The notes: generated from the sequence alone by a model not told the origin. Positions 36,240 through 44,625 are shown, numbered from the stretch's first letter. The stretch is 62,460 nucleotides of DNA from Myxococcales bacterium (GCA_016191785.1 JACPVJ010000073.1:1-62460); one strand, 5' to 3'. Numbers and translations are program-made.

Positions 36240-38984
36240 GTGTCGGATCGCGAGAAACTACTTCAGAGCGCCCAGAAGTGGGTCGACAAGAAGCGGTACG
36301 ACCGAGCCGTCGAGGACTATCTCAAGGTCGTCCAGCTCGATCCGAAGGACATGCGGACGCTCTTGAAGGTGGGGGACCTTCAGACCCGCATCCAGGCGTA
36401 CGACCAAGCGATCGCGACCTACGATCGCGTCGGGCAGTTCTATGCCGAGCAGGGGTTCGCGCTCAAGGCCATCGCCGTCTACAAGCAGATCCGCGAGGTC
36501 ATCCGCAAGCACGCGCCCTCGCTCACCGACCGCTACGCGTACATCGTGCCGAAGCTCGCCGAGATCTACTCGCAGCTCGGCCTGACCAGCGACGCGCTGG
36601 CGGCCTGGGACGAGGTCGCGGCCCGCTATCAGCGCAACAACCTGGACCGGGACGCCATCGAGGTGTTCCAGAAGATGGTCGAGCTCGATTCGACCAACCC
36701 GCTGCCGTACCTGCGGCTGGCCGAGGCGTGCTGTCGCGTCCAGGACCTCGAGGAGGCCATCCAGGCGTTCTGGACGGCAGCCGAGCTACTCCTGAAGCTC
36801 GAGCGCCGCGAGGACGCCCTCAAGGTCATCGAGCGCATCCTCCACTTCAAGGCCGACCCGCAGTACGCGCGGATGGCGGCGCAGCTCTACCTTCAGAAGG
36901 GCCGGCGCGAAGACGGGCTGCAGGCTCTGGCCAAGTTGCAGATCGCGTTCCAGGTCGATCCGCGCGACCTCGACACCTTGGGCCTCTTGGCCCAGGCCTT
37001 CACCGTGATCGGGCAGGCCGACAAGGCGATCGAAGTCTACAAAGAGATGGCGCGAATAGCCCGAGAGGCGGGGCGCCAGGACCTGTTCGAGCAGCTCGTC
37101 GGCCACCTGGAGCAGGTCGCCCCGGGCGACGAGGGGGTCCGCGCGCTGCACTCGCTCGCGCCGTCGATGCCGCCTGCCGAGAGCAGGGACCCTTCGGCGG
37201 TGCACGTCGCGGACGACGACGTCGAGATCGTCGACGAAGAGCCCGAGGTCGAGGCGATCGAGCCCGACGAGCCTCCGGCCCCGTTTGCGCTCAACCGTCC
37301 GAGTCACCCCGAGATGCGCCCGTTCCAGGCCAGCTCGCCCGACGTGGTGGTCGGGGACGCGCACGTCGTCTCGGACGGGTACGGCGGTGACGACGACTTC
37401 GACATCGCCGCGCACGTCAAGAAGGCGATCGTCGACTCCGAGGCATTTCGGAAGCTGCGCCTCTACAGCAAGGCGCTCGAGACTCTGCAGATCGCGCTCG
37501 AGGTCAGCCCCGGCAGCCTCGACGCCCGGGAGAAGCTCCGCGAGCTCTTGCTCGAGTCCGGCGATCGCGACGCCGCCATCGGCGAGTCGGTCACGCTGGC
37601 TGCGATCTACCTCGAGCGCAGCGATCTGGAGCGGGCCGAGATGCTGCTCTACGACGTGCTCGACGCGGAGCCCCAGCACCCGGTGGCGCTCGAGATGCTG
37701 GCGCAGATTCAGGGTGGCTCCGGGGCGCAACCGTGGACCTCGGACTCGGCGACCGAGGCCGTCTCGCCCGACTACCTGGAGCAGGGCGGGGTCGACGTGG
37801 CCTACCCATCTGGGCCCAGCTGGGACGAGTACCGCGCGCGCGGTCCGCTGCCTTCCTACGACCTGGAAGAGGTCAGCGCGTCGAGCGCGATGGCCAGTCC
37901 CTTGCCGATGCCCGAGGGCGGCGGGGCGTTCCAGATGGACGACCCCTTCGCCGTGTCGAGCGATCCTGCGGCGGCGGCAGGTCCACTTCCCAGCTTCCCG
38001 CTCGGCAACGAGGACGACGGGCTCTTGGACGACGTGGCGCAGTCGGCCGCGTACGGAGACGATCAAGACGAATACGTCGACGTCGAGCCGGAATACGAGG
38101 AAGCGGGGCGCGGCTTCGACGAAGCGCAGCCCACCACCGTGGGCGATGGCCTGGTCAACATCGAGGCCATCGAAGAGGCCCTCGAAGAAGCCGATTTCTT
38201 CGCCACGCGGGGGCTCTACGACGACGCGAAGGCGATCGTCGTCGATCAGCTCACCCGCGCGCCGGCGCACCCGCTGCTGGTCGAGCGGCTGAGCGAGATC
38301 GAGCAGATCATGGCGGCCTCGCGCGAGGGGCCCACGGTCGATCGGTCGGCGCGGGTCGCGACGGTCGCCGTGCGAGAAGAGCCCGAAGACAGGTCCTTCG
38401 ACATCGCGGCCTCGCTCGAGGCCCTGGACAGCCTCGACCCACCGGCACCGGCCGCGCAGAGCTCGATCTCGGATCAAGACGTCGAACAGGTCTTCGAGAA
38501 GTTCAAGGCGGGCATCCGAGCTCAGGTCAGCGAGCACGACAGCTCGACGCACTACGATCTGGGAGTGGCGTACAAAGAGATGGGCCTCTTGCCCGACGCC
38601 ATGAACGAATTCGGGCTCGCGGCCCGGGACCCGTCCCGCGAGTGCATGTGCTATGCGATGATCGGGATGATTCGCGTCGAGCGCGGCGAGCTCGATCAGG
38701 CGGCCAAGTCGTACATTCGTGGCCTGGAGGCAGCCCAGAAGACCGTCGACCAAGAGATGGCGCTCTACTTCGACCTGGGCAACGTCTACGAGATGAAGGG
38801 TGCGACCAAGGACGCGCTCTATTACTTCGAGAAGGTCGCGCAGAAGGACCCGAAGTACCGCGGCGTCTCGGAGCGGATCGCGGCCCTGCAGCCCGGCGCG
38901 CGGCCGGCCTCGGGCACCCGCGCGGTGAACGAGGAAGAGGACTTCGACCGCGTGTTCGACGATCTGTTCGAGTCGAAAGGCTGA
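36240..38984 (+). CDS. Large tetratricopeptide-repeat protein
   Basis: The 914-residue protein has TPR units from the very N-terminus ('AVEDYLKVVQLDPKDMRTLL', 'ALKAIAVYKQIREVIRKHAP'), an acidic disordered middle (about 400-700, with one TPR island at 'AFRKLRLYSKALETLQIALE'), and a final TPR block ('STHYDLGVAYKEMGLLPDAM', ALYYFEKVAQKDPKYRG). It has no signal peptide, so it is probably a cytosolic scaffold. I start at the GTG at 36240 because TPR helix 1 begins there and a promoter lies just upstream. The frame is open further but that region overlaps tldD and has poor composition. The partner is unknown. Confidence 0.85.
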   Translation: MSDREKLLQSAQKWVDKKRYDRAVEDYLKVVQLDPKDMRTLLKVGDLQTRIQAYDQAIATYDRVGQFYAEQGFALKAIAVYKQIREVIRKHAPSLTDRYAYIVPKLAEIYSQLGLTSDALAAWDEVAARYQRNNLDRDAIEVFQKMVELDSTNPLPYLRLAEACCRVQDLEEAIQAFWTAAELLLKLERREDALKVIERILHFKADPQYARMAAQLYLQKGRREDGLQALAKLQIAFQVDPRDLDTLGLLAQAFTVIGQADKAIEVYKEMARIAREAGRQDLFEQLVGHLEQVAPGDEGVRALHSLAPSMPPAESRDPSAVHVADDDVEIVDEEPEVEAIEPDEPPAPFALNRPSHPEMRPFQASSPDVVVGDAHVVSDGYGGDDDFDIAAHVKKAIVDSEAFRKLRLYSKALETLQIALEVSPGSLDAREKLRELLLESGDRDAAIGESVTLAAIYLERSDLERAEMLLYDVLDAEPQHPVALEMLAQIQGGSGAQPWTSDSATEAVSPDYLEQGGVDVAYPSGPSWDEYRARGPLPSYDLEEVSASSAMASPLPMPEGGGAFQMDDPFAVSSDPAAAAGPLPSFPLGNEDDGLLDDVAQSAAYGDDQDEYVDVEPEYEEAGRGFDEAQPTTVGDGLVNIEAIEEALEEADFFATRGLYDDAKAIVVDQLTRAPAHPLLVERLSEIEQIMAASREGPTVDRSARVATVAVREEPEDRSFDIAASLEALDSLDPPAPAAQSSISDQDVEQVFEKFKAGIRAQVSEHDSSTHYDLGVAYKEMGLLPDAMNEFGLAARDPSRECMCYAMIGMIRVERGELDQAAKSYIRGLEAAQKTVDQEMALYFDLGNVYEMKGATKDALYYFEKVAQKDPKYRGVSERIAALQPGARPASGTRAVNEEEDFDRVFDDLFESKG

Positions 38985-39014
38985 GCGTGGCGAAAGCCGC
39001 CGCGCCTGGGCCTG

Positions 39015-39030
39015 GGAGGCCGTTGGAGTA
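39015..39030 (+). repeat. Left terminal inverted repeat (16 bp) of a cassette
   Basis: GGAGGCCGTTGGAGTA, the exact reverse complement of 40386-40401. It begins 31 bases after the TPR gene. If one extra A is allowed, the match continues for TCG. Confidence 0.75.
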
Positions 39031-39178
39031 ATCGCAAGCGCTCGGGGGCTCGTGGTCGCAGTAGGAGCCGCGCGGCCTCACCCTCACCGTCGACCCAGTA
39101 CGCTCGATCTTTCAGCACGACCGCGCCACTCGAGGAGCCTCCGACACCGCTCCGGTGACGCGTGATACATTCGGCGAG

Positions 39179-40192
39179 ATGACACGTGTTGCCTGCGTTG
39201 GCCTGGTGTGGGGTGCCGCAATCCTCTTCTCGTGTACCCAAACAAAGCCAGCTCGCCAGGCCTGCGGGGCGGGTCGAACGGATCTCGATGGCGTATGCGT
39301 CAGCGAGCGCGTGGCCGACTACGTAGGGTGCGTGCGCGCGCAAGGGGCGCAGCTCGGCGAGGAACGCGGCGAGCGTCTTGCAGTCGAGGCGGGATACGCG
39401 AGCTCCAAGGCTGCGGTGGTCAGCGAGGTGCAGGAGAAGCTCGCCAGGAAGTACTCCGTGAGCCGAGAAGGCGAGCTCGCCATCATCCGCGCTTGCAGCG
39501 GCGCCGCTCCAATCGGTGCCGCCCCCACGGCTTCCGGCGAACCGTCGCCCTCTTCCAAGGGATTCGTGGCACCCAAAGCCGGCGCCACGCTCAAGGATGT
39601 CGTCGCGCTGCTCGAGCCGCTTGGGCCCGTCGTCGTGCAAACGGACCTGGGGCCGAGCTCGCCCAGGCCGCTTTCTGCGCTCGATCGCGAGGCCATTCAC
39701 GTGGCGTTCGAACGCGACCACTGGATCTTCTCCATCAGCGCGGGCGGCGACCGTTGCGACGGTGAGCTCCTCCAGATCCCGTCCATCGATTCGGGCTTCA
39801 TTCTCTCCACAAAAGTCGATTTGCGCATGGCTGAGTCGGAAGGGGCGGCACGCATCTCCTGGCACGGCCAAGTGTCGCAGTCGACGCGGCTGAGCGGGGC
39901 AGTCCACTTCCGATGGAACGGCGAGATCCAGTACTGGGAGTCCCATGTGACCGGCGACTCGTGGAAGGCCGCTGGTTCCGGCAAGAGCGCCACTGCGACG
40001 TTTCCGAACCGACGAGAGGTCGGCGTCACGCTCCGACACCGCGAAGGGAAGCTCGACGTTTGGGTGGATGGCAAGCGGGCCTTCCAAGACGTCGCCTTGA
40101 CGGATATCCCGATCCAAGGAGTGGCGCTGGGCGCCTGTAGTCACGCCACCGCCGCGTTCGACGACATCGTGCTGGCGAAGCTTCCCCGCTGA
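39179..40192 (+). CDS. Lipoprotein with lectin/LamG-like C-terminal domain, cassette cargo
   Basis: The 337-residue product starts at ATG 39179 (MTRVACVGLVWGAAILFSC), a lipoprotein signal ending LFSC. A helical middle part follows with 'YVGCVRAQGAQLGEERGERL' and KYSVSREGELAII, then an Ala/Pro/Ser linker (about 115-130). The C-terminal 170 residues are a jelly-roll-like domain (WKAAGSGKSATATF, 'GVTLRHREGKLDVWVDGKRA', ALGACSHATAAFDDIVL) resembling concanavalin/LamG or DUF1080 domains that bind sugars. Codon usage differs from all neighbours, and it lies inside the inverted-repeat cassette, so recent transfer is likely. Confidence 0.8.
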   Translation: MTRVACVGLVWGAAILFSCTQTKPARQACGAGRTDLDGVCVSERVADYVGCVRAQGAQLGEERGERLAVEAGYASSKAAVVSEVQEKLARKYSVSREGELAIIRACSGAAPIGAAPTASGEPSPSSKGFVAPKAGATLKDVVALLEPLGPVVVQTDLGPSSPRPLSALDREAIHVAFERDHWIFSISAGGDRCDGELLQIPSIDSGFILSTKVDLRMAESEGAARISWHGQVSQSTRLSGAVHFRWNGEIQYWESHVTGDSWKAAGSGKSATATFPNRREVGVTLRHREGKLDVWVDGKRAFQDVALTDIPIQGVALGACSHATAAFDDIVLAKLPR

Positions 40193-40200
40193 GCGTGAAC

Positions 40201-40388
40201 GTCCTGGGTGTGCTTGCGATGCGAGTCGAGCCCTACATCGCGACGGGGCGCACCAAGCACGGTGCCGCGTTGCCCGCGAAGCGTCGCGCGCTGCAGAGCG
40301 CGATGCTCGTCAAGGACTGGATGCGCGCCCGGCTCGAGTCGGACGAGGGCGCGCCGATCTACCGCCGACGAAAGGCCATCGTCGATAC
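40201..40388 (+). pseudogene. Transposase remnant (DDE, IS1182/IS5-like C-terminal fragment)
   Basis: Translation from 40219 gives 'MRVEPYIATGRTKHGAALPA', then VKDWMRARLESDEGAPIYRRRKAIV. This closely follows the transposase pattern EP-x-x-ATGR-x-x-H ... KM-x-x-KLRT-x-x-G-x-x-LY-x-x-RK-x-x-VEP. The fragment breaks off precisely before the VEP, where the catalytic Glu would be, and runs into the right inverted repeat. The N-terminal part is missing, replaced by the lipoprotein gene. Confidence 0.7.
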
Positions 40389-40401
40389 TCCAACGGCCTC
40401 C
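40386..40401 (-). repeat. Right terminal inverted repeat (16 bp) of the cassette
   Basis: TACTCCAACGGCCTCC, the exact reverse complement of 39015-39030. Its last base (40401) is the third base of the lpxA stop codon TAG read on the minus strand. Confidence 0.75.
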
Positions 40402-41159
40402 TACCCGCGACGGGCCTCGAGCCACGTCGTGAGCTCGTCCACGTACGGGTCTCCCCGCTCGACCGTGCGCAGCCCTTCCGCGCGGGTCGTGCCTTTGCCC
40501 CAGATCACGCGGAACGCGCGCTCCAGGCTCGCGCACGACGCCTCGGGTACGCCCATCCGCTCCAGGCCGACGCGATTGAGCGCCCGCACGCGGGCGCGAT
40601 CGCCGGCGGCGATCACGAAGGGGGGTACGTCGTGCTCCACCTTGGCGCCCCCCGCCAAGAAGCAGCCTCGCCCCAGCCTGACGAAGGGCTGGACCGCGAC
40701 GTGACCGCCGCAGACCACGTGGTCTTCCACCACGACGTGCCCGCCCAGGGTGGCCAAGTTGGTCAAGATCACGTCGTCGCCCACCGTGCAGTCGTGGGCG
40801 ACGTGCGCGCCGACCATGAACAGCCCGCGTGATCCGACCCGGGTCACGCCGCCGCCCTTCTGCGTGCCGCCGTGCAGGGTCACCTGCTCGCGGATCTCGT
40901 TGTCGTCGCCGACCTCGAGGATCGCCGGCTCACCACGGTACGACCTGTCCTGGGGCGGCGCACCGAGCACCGCCCCGGGGAACATGCGGTTGTTCCTTCC
41001 GATGCGGGTTCCGGCTCCGAGCACGCTGACGTGCGCGAAAAGGACGCTGCCTGCGCCGATGCACGCCCCCGCGGCCACGTAACAGAAGGGGCCGACGCTG
41101 ACGCCGGCTGCGAGCTGTGCACCCGGCTCGACCACGGCAAGGGGGTGAATCGTCGGCAC
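40401..41159 (-). CDS. lpxA: UDP-N-acetylglucosamine acyltransferase LpxA
   Basis: LpxA performs the first step of lipid A synthesis. The 252-residue protein begins IHPLAVVEPGAQLAAGVSVG and shows left-handed beta-helix hexapeptide repeats, the catalytic-His region VGAHVAHDCTVGDD, GGHVAVQPFVRLG and a C-terminal helical part ending TTWLEARRG. The GTG start (41159) is 4 bases after fabZ; the open frame is longer, but that part overlaps fabZ. lpxB, which often follows, is absent: an inverted-repeat cassette begins at the stop codon. Confidence 0.95.
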   Translation of the reverse strand: MPTIHPLAVVEPGAQLAAGVSVGPFCYVAAGACIGAGSVLFAHVSVLGAGTRIGRNNRMFPGAVLGAPPQDRSYRGEPAILEVGDDNEIREQVTLHGGTQKGGGVTRVGSRGLFMVGAHVAHDCTVGDDVILTNLATLGGHVVVEDHVVCGGHVAVQPFVRLGRGCFLAGGAKVEHDVPPFVIAAGDRARVRALNRVGLERMGVPEASCASLERAFRVIWGKGTTRAEGLRTVERGDPYVDELTTWLEARRG

Positions 41160-41163
41160 GGCG

Positions 41164-41622
41164 CTAGCCCGACCGATCGACGATCGACGCCAAGAGCTCG
41201 CCTTGTGCGCAGAGCGTGCCGTCCACCGTAGCCTCGCCACGCAGCTTCCACACGTTCGTGCGGTGCTGCATCACCTCGACCTCGAGGTCCAGGCGGTCCC
41301 CGGGGGTGACGGTGTGGCGGAACTTCGCCTTGTCGATGCCCAGGAAGTACATCAGGCTGCTGGACGAATCGAAGGGCTCGGAGGCGTAAGCCAAGATGCC
41401 GCCGATCTGCGCGAGGGCCTCTATAATCAGCACACCGGGCATGATCGGGCGGCCGGGAAAGTGCCCGCTGACCCAGGGCTCGTTGTAGCTGACGTTCTTG
41501 TGTCCGCGGATGCGCTTGTTCGCGACGAGCTCGGTGACGCGATCGACCAACACGAAGGGATAGCGGTGGGGGAGGATCTCGAGGATCTTCTGGATGTCGA
41601 GGGTCGTAGGGCGCTTGCTCAT
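41164..41622 (-). CDS. fabZ: 3-hydroxyacyl-ACP dehydratase FabZ
   Basis: FabZ dehydrates 3-hydroxyacyl-ACP in fatty-acid elongation and competes with LpxA for its substrate. The 152 residues start MSKRPTTLDIQKILEILPHR (ATG 41622); the hot-dog fold carries the catalytic His of LPHRYPF and Glu of PGVLIIEALAQ, with GHFPGRPIMPG between. An upstream extension of the open frame to 41688 is rejected because it overlaps the end of lpxD. Gene order lpxD-fabZ-lpxA is standard in Gram-negative bacteria. Confidence 0.95.
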   Translation of the reverse strand: MSKRPTTLDIQKILEILPHRYPFVLVDRVTELVANKRIRGHKNVSYNEPWVSGHFPGRPIMPGVLIIEALAQIGGILAYASEPFDSSSSLMYFLGIDKAKFRHTVTPGDRLDLEVEVMQHRTNVWKLRGEATVDGTLCAQGELLASIVDRSG

Positions 41623-41651
41623 CGGCCAGCGCCAGCCTGCCACGGGCGGAC

Positions 41652-42554
41652 CTAGCCGGAAAGCAGGCGCGCCATTCCGCGAAGCCAACGCATCCGAGGC
41701 ACCGCTGGGAAGCCCGCCACCGTCGCGCCGGGCGGAACGTCACCGATGACCCCGCTCTTGGCAGCCAGGCGAGCGCCGGCGCCGATCCGCGCGTGATCTT
41801 TCACGCCGACCTGCCCGCCGACCAGGACGTCGTCTTCGAGCACCACCGAGCCCGCGAACCCCGACTGCGCAGCGATCAGACAGCGCTTCCCGATCTGGAC
41901 GTTGTGCCCGACGTGGACGTGTGCGTCGAGCTTGCTGCCCGCGCCCACCCGTGTCGGCGCGAGGGTGCCGGCATCCACGGTCGAGAGCGCGCCGATCTCG
42001 ACGTCGTCCTCGATCGAGACGCCGCCGCGCTGGGGCATGCGCCGGGTGCGCCCGTCCGGGCCCGCCACCCAGCCAAAGCCCGGGCGGCCGATCACCGCGC
42101 CCGCGCCGACCGAGACCCGGTCACCGATCGCGACCCCGCCGTAAATCACTGCGCCTGGCTCCACCCGCGACGCCGCGCCGATGCGCGCGCCCGGCAGCAC
42201 GGTGGCGCCGGGAGAGATCTGCGCGGTGGGCGCGATCACCGAGCTCGACGGGGCTGCGGGCGCGTCGTCGAGCAGCTCGGCCAGGACCCACTCCGCGTGC
42301 GGGTGGACCCAGCGGCGTCCGGTCGCGACTCGACCGGCGAGCTCGGGGCGGCACAAGACCACCGCTTCGCAGGCGCCCGCAGCCGCCACGAAGCGCGCAG
42401 CGGCGACCAAGACCAGGTCGGTGGCGCGGGTGGAGTGCCCGGGCGAGATCGCGCGTTCGACCTCGCGGGCGCCGAGCGTCGCGTCGAGCGTGCCGCCGAA
42501 CCGCTCGCAGAGATCACCGAGGCGCGCGGGTCGGAGCGGGACGCCCTGGCTCAC
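41652..42554 (-). CDS. lpxD: UDP-3-O-acylglucosamine N-acyltransferase LpxD
   Basis: LpxD adds the N-linked acyl chain to UDP-3-O-acyl-glucosamine, the third lipid A step. The 300-residue protein has a short uridine-binding N-terminal domain, long hexapeptide repeats ('ISPGATVLPGARIGAASRVE', AGAVIGRPGFGWV), the catalytic-His block DAHVHVGHNVQIG and a C-terminal VAGFPAVPRMRWLR. The start is a GTG overlapping the ompH stop by 4 bases (GTGA). The N-terminal domain is somewhat shorter than in E. coli LpxD (341 residues in total). Confidence 0.94.
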   Translation of the reverse strand: MSQGVPLRPARLGDLCERFGGTLDATLGAREVERAISPGHSTRATDLVLVAAARFVAAAGACEAVVLCRPELAGRVATGRRWVHPHAEWVLAELLDDAPAAPSSSVIAPTAQISPGATVLPGARIGAASRVEPGAVIYGGVAIGDRVSVGAGAVIGRPGFGWVAGPDGRTRRMPQRGGVSIEDDVEIGALSTVDAGTLAPTRVGAGSKLDAHVHVGHNVQIGKRCLIAAQSGFAGSVVLEDDVLVGGQVGVKDHARIGAGARLAAKSGVIGDVPPGATVAGFPAVPRMRWLRGMARLLSG

Positions 42555-43180
42555 TGCTTGGGTGCGGGCGCGGGAGCAGGTGCGGGGGCCGGTGCCGGTG
42601 CCGGTGCCGCCGGACCCTTGGCGCCGCCCTTGTCGGCCTTGTCGCCCTTGGTGTCGCCGCCGCCTCCTTGGTTGTACTGCTGAATCACGCGATCCGTCAC
42701 GTCGAGATCGCTGCGCACGTAGGGGACCGCCTGCTTGTCGACCACCAGGTCGTAGCCGTCGTTCGACGCCATGCGCCGGATCAGCCCCATGGTCTTCTGG
42801 AAGATGGGCTGCGTCAGCTCGTTCTGCTTCTTCTGCAGCTCTTTGTTGTATTCGACGAAGACCGTCTGCAGCTGCATCATCTCGCGCTGCCACTTCTCGA
42901 CGCGCTTCTGCAGCGCCGCCTTGCTCAGCACGTTCTGCTGCTTCTCGATGTCCTCGCGCTCTTTCTGCAGATCCGTCTGCTTCTTGTCGAGCTCGTGCTG
43001 GCGCTTGTCGAACAACTTCTTGAGCGTGGCCTGAGCGCGGAGGCCGTCCTCGGTCTCCATGATCGCGCGCTGGGTGTCGACCACCGCAATCTTGCTCTGC
43101 GCGTCAGCAGCCCCGGTCACGCCGAGGGCGGCGACGACCAGCGAGAGGCCCAGGGCGAACCGAGTCGAATGACGAAACAT
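42551..43180 (-). CDS. ompH: OmpH/Skp family periplasmic chaperone
   Basis: Skp-type chaperones hold unfolded outer-membrane proteins in the periplasm. The 209-residue product has a Sec signal (MFRHSTRFALGLSLVVAALG ... ADAQ), SKIAVVDTQRAIMET, a long coiled coil (about 50-125, KKQTDLQKEREDIEKQQNVL) and the C-terminal strand part DGYDLVVDKQAVPYV. It then carries a Gly/Lys/Asp segment and a PAPAPA tail that ordinary Skp lacks. I use ATG 43180; a promoter 7 bases upstream suggests a leaderless message. It is coupled to lpxD. Confidence 0.92.
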   Translation of the reverse strand: MFRHSTRFALGLSLVVAALGVTGAADAQSKIAVVDTQRAIMETEDGLRAQATLKKLFDKRQHELDKKQTDLQKEREDIEKQQNVLSKAALQKRVEKWQREMMQLQTVFVEYNKELQKKQNELTQPIFQKTMGLIRRMASNDGYDLVVDKQAVPYVRSDLDVTDRVIQQYNQGGGGDTKGDKADKGGAKGPAAPAPAPAPAPAPAPAPKQ

Positions 43181-43187
43181 GCCGGGG

Positions 43188-43216
43188 GGCATACGAGACG
43201 GCCGAGCGCGGGTCAA
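43188..43216 (-). promoter_or_regulatory. Predicted sigma-70 promoter of ompH-lpxD-fabZ-lpxA
   Basis: On the minus strand, TTGACC (43216-43211), 17-base spacer and TATGCC (43193-43188). The -10 ends 7 bases before the ompH ATG, and no Shine-Dalgarno lies between, so the transcript would begin at or next to the start codon. Confidence 0.5.
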
Positions 43217-43248
43217 GACACCGGCACGAACAGCCCGCGGGGGGAGGG

Positions 43249-44604
43249 TCAAAGCAGCACGAAATCGTCGGCTTCGGTCGCCTCTTGCGCCACGATGCTG
43301 CTGGTTTCTTCGTCGCGCTTGATCGCCAGCTCGTACAGCTCGCCCAGGATGGCCGGGTGCTCTTTGATCAGCTCCAGGAAGCGATCGCGGGGGAGGTGCA
43401 AGGTGACGGTGGGGCAGGCCGCGATCACGCTCGCGGTGGACGGGCGCCGGAGCACCAGCGCGACCTCGCCCACGACCTCGCCCACACCCAGCTTGGCCAG
43501 CAGCGTGGTGTCCTCGGCGTCGTTGTGCATCACGGCCACCTCGCCCGAGGCGATCAGGTGCAGCCCCTCGGAGGCCTGCCCCTGGGTGATCAAGACCTCA
43601 CCGTCCTCGTAGGTACGGGTGACGAAGCGCTCGACCAGCGCCGGTCGCTCGTTCGGCTTGACCGCGCTCAGGATGCCGCTGGTTCGAACCAAGTTCTCGA
43701 CCATGCGCCGGCGGCAGTGGTCGGCGAAGACCTGGGCCACGGCGGGCTGCTTCTCGGCGATGGTGTCGAGCGCGTCTTTCCGCGCCAAGAGCACGATGCT
43801 GGGCCGAGCCGCCACCACGCTGGCAGCGCGTGGCGCGCGCGAGAGCAACGCCATCTCGCCGAACAGCGCGCCGCTGCCCAAACGCGCGAGCAAGAGAGGC
43901 TCGTGATCGTCGGTCTTGCGCCGCACCTCGAGCTCCCCACGCGCCAAGATGTAAGCTTCCGCGCCCGGCGTGCCTTCCTCGATGATCACCGCACCGCTGG
44001 CTACGGTCTTCACCTCGAACACGTCGAGCATCGCGCGCAGCGCGCCTTGATCGAGCGAGCTGAACAGCGGCTGAGGGGCGATCTTGGGACGGCTCGGGTG
44101 CTCGGCGAGCTCTTGCTCGCAGATCTTCTTGGCCTCGTGCACCAGCTCTTGCGCCTTGCCGACCAGCGCCTTGCCCGACAGCGCGGCGGGCAGAGGCTGA
44201 AACGCCTCGGCCGAGCGCGGCAGCTCGGGTGGCGACGCGCCCTTGTCCAGCAAGCGGGGTGAGCCCTTGCAGAAGGTCTTGGCGATGGAGTCCCGATGCT
44301 TGGCCGGGGCTTGGCCGAGGGTGGTGAGGTCGCAGCAGGCCGCCAGCGCCAGCGGCAGGTTGCCGATGTCGATCGCCCGCTGGACCGCCAGCTCGAGCCC
44401 CTCGACCGCGACCTCGCGCCGGCCAGCGGCGGAGAGCAACCGCGCGGTGATCATCAACCCCAGGGGGCCGGCCGGCTCGCTCTTCACCAGGGCGGCGCCC
44501 CAGCGCAGCGCTGCGTCGATTTCGTCCGCCAGCGAGAGCGCCAGCGCGCGATCCGCCGGGCTGTCGGCCTGCTGGGTGCCCGGCAAACTCGGGGGCGCAG
44601 TCAT
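43249..44604 (-). CDS. Protein with two cyclic-nucleotide-binding domains
   Basis: The 451-residue product has an N-terminal helical, TPR-like part (about 20-120, 'EIDAALRWGAALVKSEPAGP'), a linker, and two cNMP-binding beta-barrels. The phosphate-binding cassettes are FGEMALLSRAPRAASVV (Arg retained, about 255-271) and VGEVALVLRRPSTASVI (Arg replaced by Thr, about 385-401). No DNA-binding, kinase or channel domain is attached, so it probably acts as an adaptor responding to cAMP or another nucleotide through its first domain. It begins 21 bases after hrcA. The start is ATG 44604. Confidence 0.87.
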   Translation of the reverse strand: MTAPPSLPGTQQADSPADRALALSLADEIDAALRWGAALVKSEPAGPLGLMITARLLSAAGRREVAVEGLELAVQRAIDIGNLPLALAACCDLTTLGQAPAKHRDSIAKTFCKGSPRLLDKGASPPELPRSAEAFQPLPAALSGKALVGKAQELVHEAKKICEQELAEHPSRPKIAPQPLFSSLDQGALRAMLDVFEVKTVASGAVIIEEGTPGAEAYILARGELEVRRKTDDHEPLLLARLGSGALFGEMALLSRAPRAASVVAARPSIVLLARKDALDTIAEKQPAVAQVFADHCRRRMVENLVRTSGILSAVKPNERPALVERFVTRTYEDGEVLITQGQASEGLHLIASGEVAVMHNDAEDTTLLAKLGVGEVVGEVALVLRRPSTASVIAACPTVTLHLPRDRFLELIKEHPAILGELYELAIKRDEETSSIVAQEATEADDFVLL

Positions 44605-44625
44605 CGACTTCGAGCCTATCACGGT

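Larger units (their letters stand above)
39015..40401. mobile_element. Inverted-repeat-bounded foreign cassette with lipoprotein cargo and transposase remnant
   Basis: A 1,387-base segment is delimited by perfect 16-bp inverted repeats. It holds a lipoprotein gene with unusual codon use (16 of its first 43 codons after the start end in A or T; neighbours almost never do) and, behind it, the C-terminal remnant of a DDE transposase. The right repeat provides the last base of the lpxA stop codon, and the left one lies just after the TPR gene. No target-site duplication is visible (flanks cctg and tacc). It may be a decayed insertion sequence that has picked up cargo, or a non-autonomous element. 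Confidence 0.65.

Noticed and set aside
38822..40144. Minus-strand frame across the cassette as a real gene
   Set aside because: It is opposite the lipoprotein gene with signal peptide on the plus strand and lacks a convincing start; a segment (GAVVLKDRAYWVDGEG) near 39070-39115 is protein-like but too short to assign.
42560..42620. PAPAPA-coding repeats of ompH (and those at 46280-46340) as mobile or regulatory repeats
   Set aside because: They are six-base codon-pair repeats for flexible Pro/Ala linkers, common in these organisms, and in frame.
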